Origin: Bursaphelenchus xylophilus
Taxonomy: Eukaryota > Nematoda > Chromadorea > Rhabditida > Aphelenchoididae
DNA length: 64,000 bases
NCBI GenBank assembly: GCA_904066235.2
Contig: CAJFCV020000001.1
Coordinates: 10,969,291 to 11,033,290, forward strand
Direction of reading: 5' to 3'
Under the pieces are notes generated by a model that worked only from the letters and a program-made list of their open reading frames with translations, made no database searches and was not told where the DNA came from. The translations under genes and the position numbers were made by a program. Below are positions 11,360-21,417 of the stretch, piece after piece. Within the stretch, counting starts at the first letter, position 1, and each line of letters begins with the position of its first letter.

Positions 11360-12688
11360 AGGACCCCACCAACTACATTTGAATCGAGTTTTTACGGCTT
11401 GGAGGTGCGCCTCGCCAAAAGTTGCGAAAATCCCGCGAAAAAAATAAATACAAAAAATAATCGAGAATTTTTCTCGAAAATGCAAAATTGAAGAAAGTTT
11501 GAGCTAGTTCATGTTCCAAAGTTGCTAAAAACGCTTCTTGTTCACGTGGATCCTGCCGACACTCATTCGGATGCTCTTGGGGAAAGTCTCATGTAAGTTT
11601 TTCTTGGTTTTTGCTTGGTTTTTCACGTTTAGGTAGGAGTGAAGTATCTTGCACAATATTTCGGCTTTTCTTTTGAAAAACGGCCCGAACGAAATGTTGA
11701 GGAGCAAGTTTTGGACTCAAGGCTTGTGTGTATTCCATTTTCTTGCCTTGTTAGGGCTGTGTTTGCCCATTTAGAGATATTTTATATTATTTTAGTCAAG
11801 TCTTTCAATTTCAGAGTTGTTCAATCGCCGAGAACGCGATGCATGAAGAAGAATTCTCTTCATTCAAATTCCTTGGCATCAAGATTCGAGTCAGGGACGT
11901 TATCTATGGGATATTCATGTAAGATAATGTGTTATTTACTTTTTTGCTAAAATTTTCGGTACGTAATTTCTCAGCCCCTATGCATTTAGTTTCAGACTGG
12001 GACTTGTCTTCGCGAATCAATGGCTCTGCGAGGGAAACGAAAACGGGTTGTACACCAGCATATTGAACAAAAACTTCACGATTAATATGTTTTATTGATG
12101 TGTTATGTAATAAAAGATATATTACAAGATTAATTATATTCATTTTGAAACATATTTAGATATAATTACAGATGAATGTCGACACGCTGGTTCCTTCATC
12201 TCCATGGATCGTGTTCCAGGCGATTGAACAACTCTGAAATTGAAAGCTTGACTAAAACAACATATAAAACACCTCTAAATGGGCAAAAACAGCCCGAACA
12301 AGCAAGAACATGGACACAACACGAGCCTTGAGTCCAACACTTGCTCCTCAAGGCTGCTCATGTGCTGTTTTTTGGAACAACCGCATAAATATTGTACATG
12401 ATCCTTCACTACTACCTAAACGTGAAAAACCAAGCAAAAACCAAGAAAAACTTACATGAGACTTTCCCCAAGAGCATCCGAATGAGTGTCGGCAGGATCC
12501 ACGTGAACAAGAAGCGTTTTTAGCAACTTTGGAACATGAACTAGCTCAAACTTTCTTCAATTTTGCATTTTCGAGAAAAATTCTCGATTATTTTTTGTAT
12601 TTATTTTTTTCGCGGGATTTTCGCAACTTTTGGCGAGGCGCACCTCCAAGCCGTAAAAACTCGATTCAAATGTAGTTGGTGGGGTCCT
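11360..12688. mobile_element. 1.33-kb element with ~470-bp inverted termini and TTAA duplication
   Basis: The left terminus begins AGGACCCCACCAACTACATT and the right ends with its reverse complement. The arms pair from 11360 to about 11835 and from about 12220 to 12688, with a ~380-bp non-matching centre. TTAA sits at 11356-11359 and 12689-12692. TTAA targets are characteristic of piggyBac-type transposition; the long arms are unusual for that group. No transposase frame is visible. Confidence 0.75.
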
Positions 12689-12933
12689 TTAAAATCATGC
12701 CAGAATGGACCTCCGTGTAACAAACCATTTAGACAAAATTATTTTTTGGCTCTCATTCACAGATAAAATCACTTTTTGGGCAGATCTTTGCCATCTCCTG
12801 TGGGAAAAAATTAGTTTTTTTATGGAAACAGTAAATGCTAAAATTTTTGCAATTTTCACCCTAAAAACCTCGGTTGTTTCTTTAAACTACAAGCTATTTA
12901 GAAGATTTTTAAGTTTTGAAAAAAATATCTTTT

Positions 12934-12935
12934 AG
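12934..12935 (+). other. Probable trans-splice acceptor before the FAAH2-like ATG
   Basis: ATATCTTTTAG ends three bases before ATG 12939. The spacing is typical of nematode spliced-leader acceptors. Confidence 0.55.
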
Positions 12936-12938
12936 AAA

Positions 12939-15900
12939 ATGGAGGAGAGAGCCCAAAATTTCTTCGTCCGCGCCTACGCCCGCTCTATCCGACGAATCCA
13001 ACCAAAACGAAATTTACTAGAGCCGACCAGCCCCAATGTCATTGTCAACACACCAATCACAGAGCTCACCGAGAAGATACGAAAGTTGGAGGTAAAATAC
13101 GAGCTTCATCCTGTCTTTTATATAATTACTCTGTTCAAAATTACTTTGCAAATCTTTGTGTTCCAGCTAAACGCAACAGAAATGGTCCATTTGTATCTTC
13201 GGCGGCTGGATTCGGTGAACGGAGAGCTGAATGCGGCGGTCAGAATCTTTGGCGACGAGAGTTGGTACGAGGCCAAACAACACGATCAGTATTTGAGGCA
13301 TCTGAATCAAAAGAGCGATGAGTATCGAGAGGTAAAATATGGGCGTTGAGATATATGTATTTAAAATTTTTAGGATGTCTGGTGTAGCCGTAAAATAATT
13401 TTGCGGAGAGATTGTGGAGTCTTTTTGCACATGTCTTGCAGCAATAATCGAGCTTTACGGATCAAAAATTTCCAAGATGTAAAAAATATATTTTTTTAAA
13501 ATTTTTAAAAGCAAAAATTGGCATTTTTTAAATGATAGATTACAATATTTCCACAAAAAAATAATTTTTTTCAGCATAAAATTAATAAAGGCGTAGCTGA
13601 AACGTTTTTTTCTATGACTGTCTCTCTTCATTTTCCATAACCTTTGATTTGAAAAGTTTGTTGAATATCCCAGCTCTCCTTGCAAAGACCGTCCTAAAAA
13701 TTTTAGCAATTCAATTTGAGGCTATGCAGAAAGTTTTGTGAAAACTTGGAAGGAGATCTGCAAAGCATTAAAATTTTGGGGATTAATTTTTGTCTTATAA
13801 AGACGATTTTTTCAAAATTTCAGAGATTCCTTAGTATCGCAAAGCGATCAATTTCCTTGTTAACCAATGATATCAACCTCTAAAATTTTTATTTCAGCTC
13901 CACCTCTCGAAACCTCTGCTCGGCATCCCTTTCACAATACCTCATTGTTTTGACATCAAAAATGAAGTTGTTCTGGGTGGCCTGAAGTATCGGCGGAGTA
14001 TTTCTCCGGCTCATGATGACGCATCGATTGTCAAATTGCTCCGGCAAGCTGGAGCGATCCCATTGGCCTACAGTAACGTATCCTCGGCTGGATTATGTTG
14101 GGATGGAGATTGCACAGTGCAGGGGAGAGCATGCAATCCGTATGACTTGAGGTGAGAAAAAAGGCTAAAAATTTTCTAAAGTGAAAAATAATTTCATCCA
14201 TACACTTTGAGACCCTACACTGCAGGATGAGCCAAGTCTTTCTCCTTGGATGGTCAACTCTTCCTCTCAAAATTCTTTTTTGTCAAGATTAATATAAATT
14301 TCTTTATCTTTCAATCTACATACATCGACAGGACAATAACTCCAAAAGTAAGTTAAATTAACCCTCTTTCTATATATGCAATGATTTTTTGCATTACATA
14401 AGTTTATCCTTGCGCATTTAGCCATTGTTGTAGGTATACAAATTTAGCTGAATTCTGTTCGTTCTTGCGATTCCATGAACGAAATTTGAAAGTCTTCCCC
14501 ACAAAAGAACCGGTGTCGAGCCTTCTTGGTGCCAGAGTTGTTTCAGCATGAAAGGACTTACAGTTTTTTTGTTGATTCGATTTTCGATATTACACTAGGT
14601 ACTTTTATCAAGTTGCAGGCAAAATCTAATGTTTTTGAAGATTAAACCCGGAAAACTACAAAGCTGAGCCATTACTAAACCGTCCCCAACATAAATATTC
14701 TTTGAAACCCGGGTTTGAGATGTCTTAGGGTCTAAGTGATCAAGTACAACGTGGATCTAAAAAAGTCTCAAATACCTATCATTCTGTTCTAAACATTTTT
14801 AACACCGACCAGAGATCTTTTAAATATGGTTTGCGAAGTATTAATACGCATCTATGGCCGCGGATACATCAAAATTTTTCCATACCTAAAATCTGAAAAA
14901 AAAATCAAAAACGACAATAAAAGGGGGGAAATCACTGTTACGACGTTAAGAATGCTAAAATAAAGTTTTATTGTCCATGTAGATCTTAAATGACGTAAAA
15001 CGTGGCCTAATCTCGCCGTAAACTTACAAAAGTACCTAGTGTAATATCGAAAATCGAATCAACAAAAAAAGTGTAAGTCCTTTCATGCTGAAACAATTCT
15101 GGCACGAAGAAGGCTCGACGCCGGTTCTTTTGTGGGGAAGACTTTCAAATTTCGTTCATGGAATCGCAAGAACGAACAGCATTCAGCTAAATTTGTACAC
15201 CTGCAACAATGGCTAAATGTACAAGGATAAACTTATGTAATGCAAAAAATCATTTCATATTTAGAAAGAGGGTTAATTTAACTTACTTTTGGAGTTATTG
15301 TCCTGTCGATGTATGTAGATTGAAAGATAAAGAAATTTATATTAATCTTGACAAAAAAGAATTTTGAGAGGAAGAGTTGACCATCCAAGGAGAAAGACTT
15401 GGCTCATCCTGCAGTGCGCAAGGATAAACTTATGTAATGCAAAAAATCATTGCATATATAGAAAGAGGGTTAATTTAACTTACTTTTGGAGTTATTGTCC
15501 TGTCGATGTATGTAGATTGAAAGATAAAGAAATTTATATTAATCTTGACAAAAAAGAATTTTGAGAGGAAGAGTTGACCATCCAAGGAGAAAGACTTGGC
15601 TCATCCTGCAGTGCCCTAAGAAAGTAAAATACACGTCATGATGACCGATTTTTGGACGAAATTTTTCGAAAAATTCAGAAATCTCAAAATTGCAGGAAAT
15701 AAAATTTTCTCAATTTCAGATGCATCACCGGCGGTTCTGCCGGCGGAGAAGGAGCGCTAAATGGCTCCGGAGCAACTCCATTCGGAGTGGTCTTCGATAT
15801 CGGAGGCGGAACTCGAATTCCAGCAGCTTTGAATGGAGTTTACGGACTCAAACCAACCTCCACTCCCAATTTGCTCAACGGAATCTTCCCGGAATTCCAT

Positions 15901-17410
15901 AGCGAAGACATCAAGACCTTAGTGGCTGTTGGACCCATTTGTCGATATGCCAAAGATCTGGCTTTGCTTTATAGTGTGAGTTGGAAATTTTGGGAGATAT
16001 TGAAAAAAAATTATAGAGGAAAAGCAAAAAAAAAGGAAAAAGAAAGCTAAAAAATTTAGAGCAACAGTTTCTGGGGTGTTTCTGCATAATGCGGTTTGAA
16101 TTTTTATAAGGTGCCTTGGAAATTTCTAAATTTATTTTTCCAAATTTCATCAAATTTTTGATTGAAAAGTTAAAATGGCGATTTTGTTTCTGCATTACGC
16201 GTTTTCAAAACTTCCACATTTTTTAAAAATAGTTGAATTTTATTTTTTCCATTTTCAAAAAAATTTTTATAATGAACTTTCATCAGTGGAATTTTCGTTT
16301 TTCAACCTAAAGCCTGACAATTTCTATCCATCAACAACCATGCCCTCAGGTTCATATCTTACAAATTTTAGGTCATTTCCTCCACCACAAAACCCTCGGA
16401 TTACGAATCTTTGCGGCCCTCTCGCTTGTTGTTCTACTATAATATCGAAGGTCCTCTCACTCGATACACCCACGAGTCTGTCGTTAAGTCGGTGGACAAT
16501 GCCTTGAAAACCCTCGAATCGAAGCTTCAACTCACTTCGGCCCTTTTCAAAATGCCCTACGACTCGCAGATGGTCGGCTGGTTCGCGGCGAGGCTGGCGA
16601 AATGCGCTCCGCCGAATCAAGCCGTCACCGACATCTTCTTCAACCGTCTGGTCAAGCCGAATATGAAATTCGAAAAGCTGAAGGTGCTGCTGGGGAAATC
16701 CAATCTGACTCCGATAGCTTTGAACTTGGTGGAAATTGAGGCGAAGCACAAGGTTCAAGGGGCCGAAATAGAGAAGTTGCTGGGGGAATTGGAAAAATTC
16801 AAGGCAAATGTCGTGCAAGTAGGCCATTTTTAAGTTTTCTGGGAGATAAATTATAGAAAAAATATACTTTTAAATTAATTTCAAAGAAATGAAAACGAGA
16901 TTTTTTGAATTTTTCAAGTTCTTTATTGTAAAATTTATGCAAAGTTCCGTTTAAAAATGTCCAGAAAGGTCGTAAAAAACCTTAGGCCTAGATATACGCA
17001 TAACCCAAATGGCTTCAGGGGGTTTTGCTTAAAAATTCCATAAAATAAAAAATTTACTTCCAAAATTTCAGGAGCTCTCCGATGGTGCCGTTCTAATCTG
17101 CCCCACCCTCCCTCGTACTCACTACCTCCATCACGAATCCCTTCTTCATATCTACGACCCTGTTTACACTTTTATCTTCAACCTTCTCGGCCTTCCAGCA
17201 GTAACAGTTCCAACCGGCCTGGATCCAGATGGATATCCCACAAGTGTTCAGTTGGTAGCTGCTCCTGGAAAGGAGTGGCTGCTGATTCGAGTGGCTGAGT
17301 TCTTGGAGGGAGAGTTTGGAGGGTGGAGGAGTCCACAAAGTCTTATTTATCCGCCTACAAGCAACCCGCAAGTCCGACCAATTTCAACGCCAAAAACGAC
17401 CTCCGTATAA
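12939..17410 (+). CDS. FAAH2-like amidase-signature protein, probably catalytically dead
   Basis: Six exons: 12939-13091, 13167-13331, 13898-14151, 15720-15975, 16372-16818 and 17072-17410. All phases close and give 537 residues, close to vertebrate FAAH2 (about 530). Conserved FAAH2-like stretches include DDASIVKLLRQAGAIPLAYSN, CNPYDL, GGSAGGEGALNGSGATPFG, GPICRYAKDL, FNLLGLPAVTVPTGLDPDGY and a C-terminal EFGGW. The family cleaves fatty-acid amides with a Lys-cisSer-Ser triad. Here the lysine position (after GIPFTI) is Pro121, the cis-serine Ser197 is kept, and the nucleophile position in DIGGSxR is Gly221. Both changes are read directly from in-frame codons, so ordinary amide hydrolysis is unlikely. 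The coding frame is otherwise intact over all six exons, arguing for a maintained pseudoenzyme over a decayed gene. No N-terminal membrane helix is seen, unlike human FAAH2. Intron 3 holds a 1.4-kb element; introns 1 and 2 start GTAAAATA. Confidence 0.92.
14218..15613. mobile_element. 1.4-kb element with 389-bp inverted termini and CCCTA duplication, in FAAH-like intron 3
   Basis: Left arm 14218-14606 is the near-exact reverse complement of 15028-15416; both begin or end with CACTGCAGGATGAGCC. The outer ~197 bp of the right arm is repeated in tandem (15417-15613). The whole is flanked by CCCTA at 14213-14217 and 15614-15618, a clean 5-bp target duplication. The centre (14607-15027) shows no transposase frame. 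CACTG termini with a 5-bp duplication suggest a Transib-like or related group, but this is inference. Confidence 0.8.
15633..15660. repeat. Lone end of the GTCATGATGAC-type family
   Basis: CACGTCATGATGACCGATTT followed by TTGG, with no partner end nearby, in FAAH-like intron 3 just beyond the larger element. Confidence 0.5.
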
Positions 17411-17621
17411 TGCTTATATCTCGTTGTTATATATCACTGCTGAGTCACTGCTGAATAAAAAGTATCCTGTATGAAATTATCGAGAGATATCGGCAAAAAA
17501 AAGCTTCTCTCTGATAACTACACTTGGCCTACTCTCTCACCAGAAAAGACCGTTCAATCTTTCATCTGTTCCCAAGTTTTTTAGCTGAATCCTCATCAAT
17601 TGCCTTTATTTATTATATAAA
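17411..17621. terminator. Convergent 3' ends of the FAAH2-like and pepsin-like genes
   Basis: The two stop codons face each other across 211 bases. AATAAA for the plus-strand gene is at 17454-17459, and minus-strand AATAAA (plus TTTATT) is at about 17604-17609, so the transcripts end close together without evident overlap. Confidence 0.6.
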
Positions 17622-18994
17622 TTAGTAACCATGGCTGCCAACAAATCCCCCGTAATCCTTGGCATCCGCGAAGATCGGAGAGTCCTTTTTGTAGCTGGAA
17701 TCGTAGATATGCAAATCCCGGTTCTCATGGTTCATGCAAACTCCTGTGTTGATGAATGCCGGCACTCCAAGGTAGGTTAAGTCAGCGCCACGGCCAAAAA
17801 GAAGTCGACAGAGCCGGCTTCCCGGCTTTTCGCGGTAAACAAGACGTTCGAAGGGAATTTCAAAGGGCTTGTAGGCCAAACTAAACCCAAAAGTCTTGAT
17901 TTTGTCGCATCTAACGGTCCATTCTCCCGTTTCATTGTTCTTTTTGGCATCCAGAATCTGCACCAACCGGTCGAAGGTCCAATAAGGCAATGTGATTTTA
18001 CTCGACGCCGTGTCGATTATGGCTTTCGAACTGGCGAATTTCGTATCAGCACCGTCGATTCTGAAGTCGCCGATCGGGATTCGAGTCCATCCATAGTTGT
18101 ATTTGTCATTGTATTTGGTAATGAGGCGGCCTTCAGGGAGCTTGACTCCAATCGCAACGACACTTTGCTTTACACTGAAAAAACAAAAATTATATCTCCA
18201 TAAGAAGGCAGCATTTGTATCTTTTCATCTTCAACATCTATGACTTTCATATCAATGTAACTTTACCGACCGTCAAGCACGGCCGCCGCTCTTTTATAGT
18301 GGACACTCTAATTGCCACCACTTTTATGATGGATTATAATACTTTCAACGCAACTTTGGGGCTATTGAACACCTACAATCCCCTTGAAAAAACAAAAAAT
18401 GATATGGAGATTTAAGGAAATGAATTTTGTATGCGATTTCCAAGCGTTTGAAAATATCAATCCTTACCTTCGATCTTCCGATTCCGTGATGTGAACACAC
18501 ACCCGTTGCTCCTTGAATTTGGGTAGCCAATGGAACAGAATTGAAGGGGAATATCGGCTAGCCTCGTAGAACCCGAGCCTCCCAATGCGAGTGTTCCCAT
18601 CAAGAGTTGTGACAACATCTTCAGTTCCAGGCTTCGTGATGATCCCAAAATCGTGTCTTACTCCTTTCTGGGGCAAGATCTCGAACGCTTCATTGGCCAG
18701 ATACCCAGAAATGGGCTTGTCGCCAGTCGAGGTTTTGGCCCATGTTGAATAAGGTCTCGTTTTGTTGTCAAAAGAGTACGAATCATCTGGATTATAGGTG
18801 CTCAACTCGTCGAGAGTCCCGTTGAAGGTCTTGTAATCCATGACAAAGCTAGTCCTGAAGGTAGTGTCAACAATAAACGGGCGAACTCCATTTTTGACGG
18901 TTGGTAGAGTCACATTAATGTAGAAATCATAGCCGAAACTGTGGCCAATTTGAAGGAGCAGAAAAATGAAGGGGAAGTTCAAAGGTTTCAACAT
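17622..18994 (-). CDS. Pepsin-family (A1) protein with degenerate catalytic motifs
   Basis: Two exons, 18994-18468 and 18174-17622, phase 2 at the junction, giving 359 residues. A signal peptide is clear (MLKPLNFPFIFLLLQIGHSFG), so the product is secreted or lumenal. Aspartic proteases of this family need two DTG/DTS motifs. The first site reads FIVDTTFRTSFVMD (Asp43-Thr-Thr) and the second IIDTASSKITLP (Asp230-Thr-Ala): both aspartates are kept but the invariant glycine/serine is lost in each, so activity is doubtful. Length and the FxIP, YLGVPAF and C-terminal layout fit a single-chain A1 fold. Several N-glycosylation sequons (NVT, NGT, NKT, NET) are present. The gene runs toward the FAAH2-like gene. 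The intron (18175-18467) contains an inverted partial copy of exon 1. Confidence 0.8.
18239..18382 (+). pseudogene. Inverted partial copy of the pepsin-like gene's exon 1, inside its own intron
   Basis: The plus strand encodes 48 in-frame residues (YDFHINVTLPTVKHG... to NTYNP) that align without gaps to residues 22 onward of the pepsin-like protein. By hand I count about 34 of 48 identical residues and about 67% identical bases, with many differences at third codon positions. It lacks the signal peptide, has no splice sites I can support, and stops at a TAA soon after. It keeps the catalytic-loop Asp in VDTL. Because it is antisense inside intron 1, the precursor RNA of the parent gene holds complementary segments. 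Confidence 0.8.
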
Positions 18995-21417
18995 TTCTCG
19001 AATGGGGAAAAGTTTGATTTGAGGGTTGACTTTAAGCTTAAGGCCCTGGGAAATGTTTCCGGCCGCACCCAGATTGTGAAAGAATTAGCTGATTTTTTGT
19101 GAGCAATTTATTTTTGATAACGTAATGCTATAAATTGATTGTGAGCTTTTTTTTGACTTTTGTATGGCTCATCAAAATAGAAAATAACCCAAATAAGAAA
19201 TGGCTTCTCGTGTTAGTAGAATATCTGGCAATGGGAATGCTTATGATATGTTGTTTGTCTTCTGTGAAGTTGCAGCGGATCTTCTGAGTAGTTGAACCCC
19301 AATTGTTGTAAACGTTAACACGTTTGCTGGCCGCACCCAGCTTAACTGACGTACATCATATTTTCCGTCTTTCAACGTCAGCCTTGTATGATAACGAATG
19401 TTTGGGGAGTTGTGTGGGAGGGTGCTGCAGAATTGTGAGTCGTGTTTGTGATAGGTGGGAAACAATTGATAAATTCTGCACGAATCGCAGGGATTTTAGT
19501 TTTGTATTCCTGTTCTAGCAACAAAAGTCTAACTTTTGTCAAATGGCGTTGAACAAAAATTGAGATCATCAACATTTCTTGCGGGCGGGAGGCCAAACAT
19601 GAAGGGAAACGGCCAACCAAAAAACGTTTTTTGCAGCCACGCCTGTCTTCACGCATCAGTTCGTTGGCGAAGTCGCTGGAGTGGTTCTGGAGATATGCAC
19701 TGCGCAAAACAACTCAGGATCCGAGTCTCACAGTGCAAGCCGAGATTCACGCAAAGCGCGAGCTAAAATCTTCAAAAATTGATACGTCGCACGTCAAACT
19801 GAGATAAGCTATAAAAAGTATGTTGAGTGGATTGGTTATTTGCCAAAAAAGACGCTAAAAAATGTTTTGTCGGGGAAGAAATGGGGAATTTTTGGGGCGA
19901 GAGAGTACGTTTTTGCGCGTCTTTTCTCTGTCTTCTCTGCGAAATCAAGACAAAGTGTAGAAAACCGATAGCGAAGAGTCTACTCCGGTCACTGGACTGC
20001 TCAGTTTGACGTGCGTCGTTTTGCGCTCGAATGTGTGCAAAATTTAGCGAAAAACGAAAACTCTCCTTGTAAGCCATCGACGTTACAGTAACCGTATTTG
20101 TTCACCTTGCTTTCTTTCCCCGAATTCCCAAAACAAGCTTCCGAGTAATAATATTAACGTTTATTGTGGTGTGTATTCTTGTTGATTTTCATCAGTAAAA
20201 ATAGACTCTTTATAACATTAACTGTACAACATGCGGGGATAAATACAACTGTGTCAACAATGGTTGGGGGCGAGAATTGTACATTGAGGTCAACGCAAAA
20301 ATACGACGCGACATTTTTTTTGGATTCCGGAGGTTATATTTTCGTTGGGTGTGGAAGAAAAGAAAGGGGGCGGGGAGAGTGAGAGAGTGGGGGGCGATTG
20401 GGAGAGTGAATGATAATTATGAGGGGAACGAGGTTATTTTTTGGATGGGAACAGGAATTGAGGGTATTTGGGGGAGTCAAATCGTAGAAATTGAGGACTT
20501 CTTCGCTAGATATACACCAATTATTAAGTTTTGAGGCTGTCCAGGAGACTATAAAGCAAATTTTCACTAAAAAACGCCGTATTTTAGATCAAAAGGGCAT
20601 ATAATCAAGGTATTTTAGTCTAAAATTTCGCAAGAATTTAAATTTTTCTCTAAAATCATCAAAATTTACCTTACTTTGGCAAAAAATGTATTCATAAAAA
20701 ATCGTTTTTTTAACATTACTCTATACTCTCCCTTCAGCCGGAAACAACATTTACATAAAGGATATGAGGTAGTGATTGAAAGAAGGATGCCGGTAATACC
20801 ATAGCAAGAGCATTGCGGACAGTGTCTACCAGAGACGCCGCCTTTTTGTATACATGGTATACTACTAGGGAGGAAATTGAATAGAATGAAAACGAAAGTT
20901 AGAAGCCGGATATTTTGAGGTTCTATTGGTTGAATGGGGCTACACAGAAAGGTGAATAAAGGCTATGGTACAATAGAATCTACAGTAAGGGGGAAATCGA
21001 CTGGAATTTCTCTCGTTCACTGGTCGGCAGATCGAAGAATATGACGCATAGAGTACAAATTACGGTAGGAAAATGTAAAATACGACATATTCGGGGTTAT
21101 TTTGTCGTCACACAGCTGATTATTTTCGATTTTTTTTGAAAAATCGGTTTTTGCGAAAAATTTTGTGTCTCACCACGAAAACTTGAATAGCCTTAAAATT
21201 GGCTAAATTTTGGAATAAATGTGTAATTAGGTGTGCAGCGACAAAACAACAGCTTAAACTGTAAAATAAAGAGGATTGGCAGGGCAGTCTGGCCTTTGTT
21301 TGGCCGTTGGCGGACCTGAATGAGCGAAATCAATTCCAAAAAATGTCTGATTCATTCCACCATGAGGTCGTCTATACAAGGCTATGTACAAGTCTATTCC
21401 ATCAAACGCCGATGTTT
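18995..21417. other. Intergenic stretch with one small inverted-repeat element, no supported gene
   Basis: Between the divergently placed ends of two minus-strand genes. Holds a repeat fragment with AAAGCGCGAGCTAAAATC at 19745-19780, the element 19783-20021, a purine-rich patch at 20360-20410 and AT-rich remainder. An 85-codon frame at 20277-20534 has no acceptor giving an open upstream join, so I do not call it. Confidence 0.5.
19783..20021. mobile_element. ~240-bp element with ACGTCGCACGTCAAACTGAG termini
   Basis: ACGTCGCACGTCAAACTGAG at the left and CTCAGTTTGACGTGCGTCGT at the right are near-perfect inverted termini. The interior holds a diverged GAGAGAGTACG core. No target duplication is evident. 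Confidence 0.55.

Noticed and set aside
20277..20534. 85-codon frame with an upstream CGDKYNC-like extension
   Set aside because: Every acceptor tried leaves an upstream stop in frame; the sequence is GA-rich low complexity.
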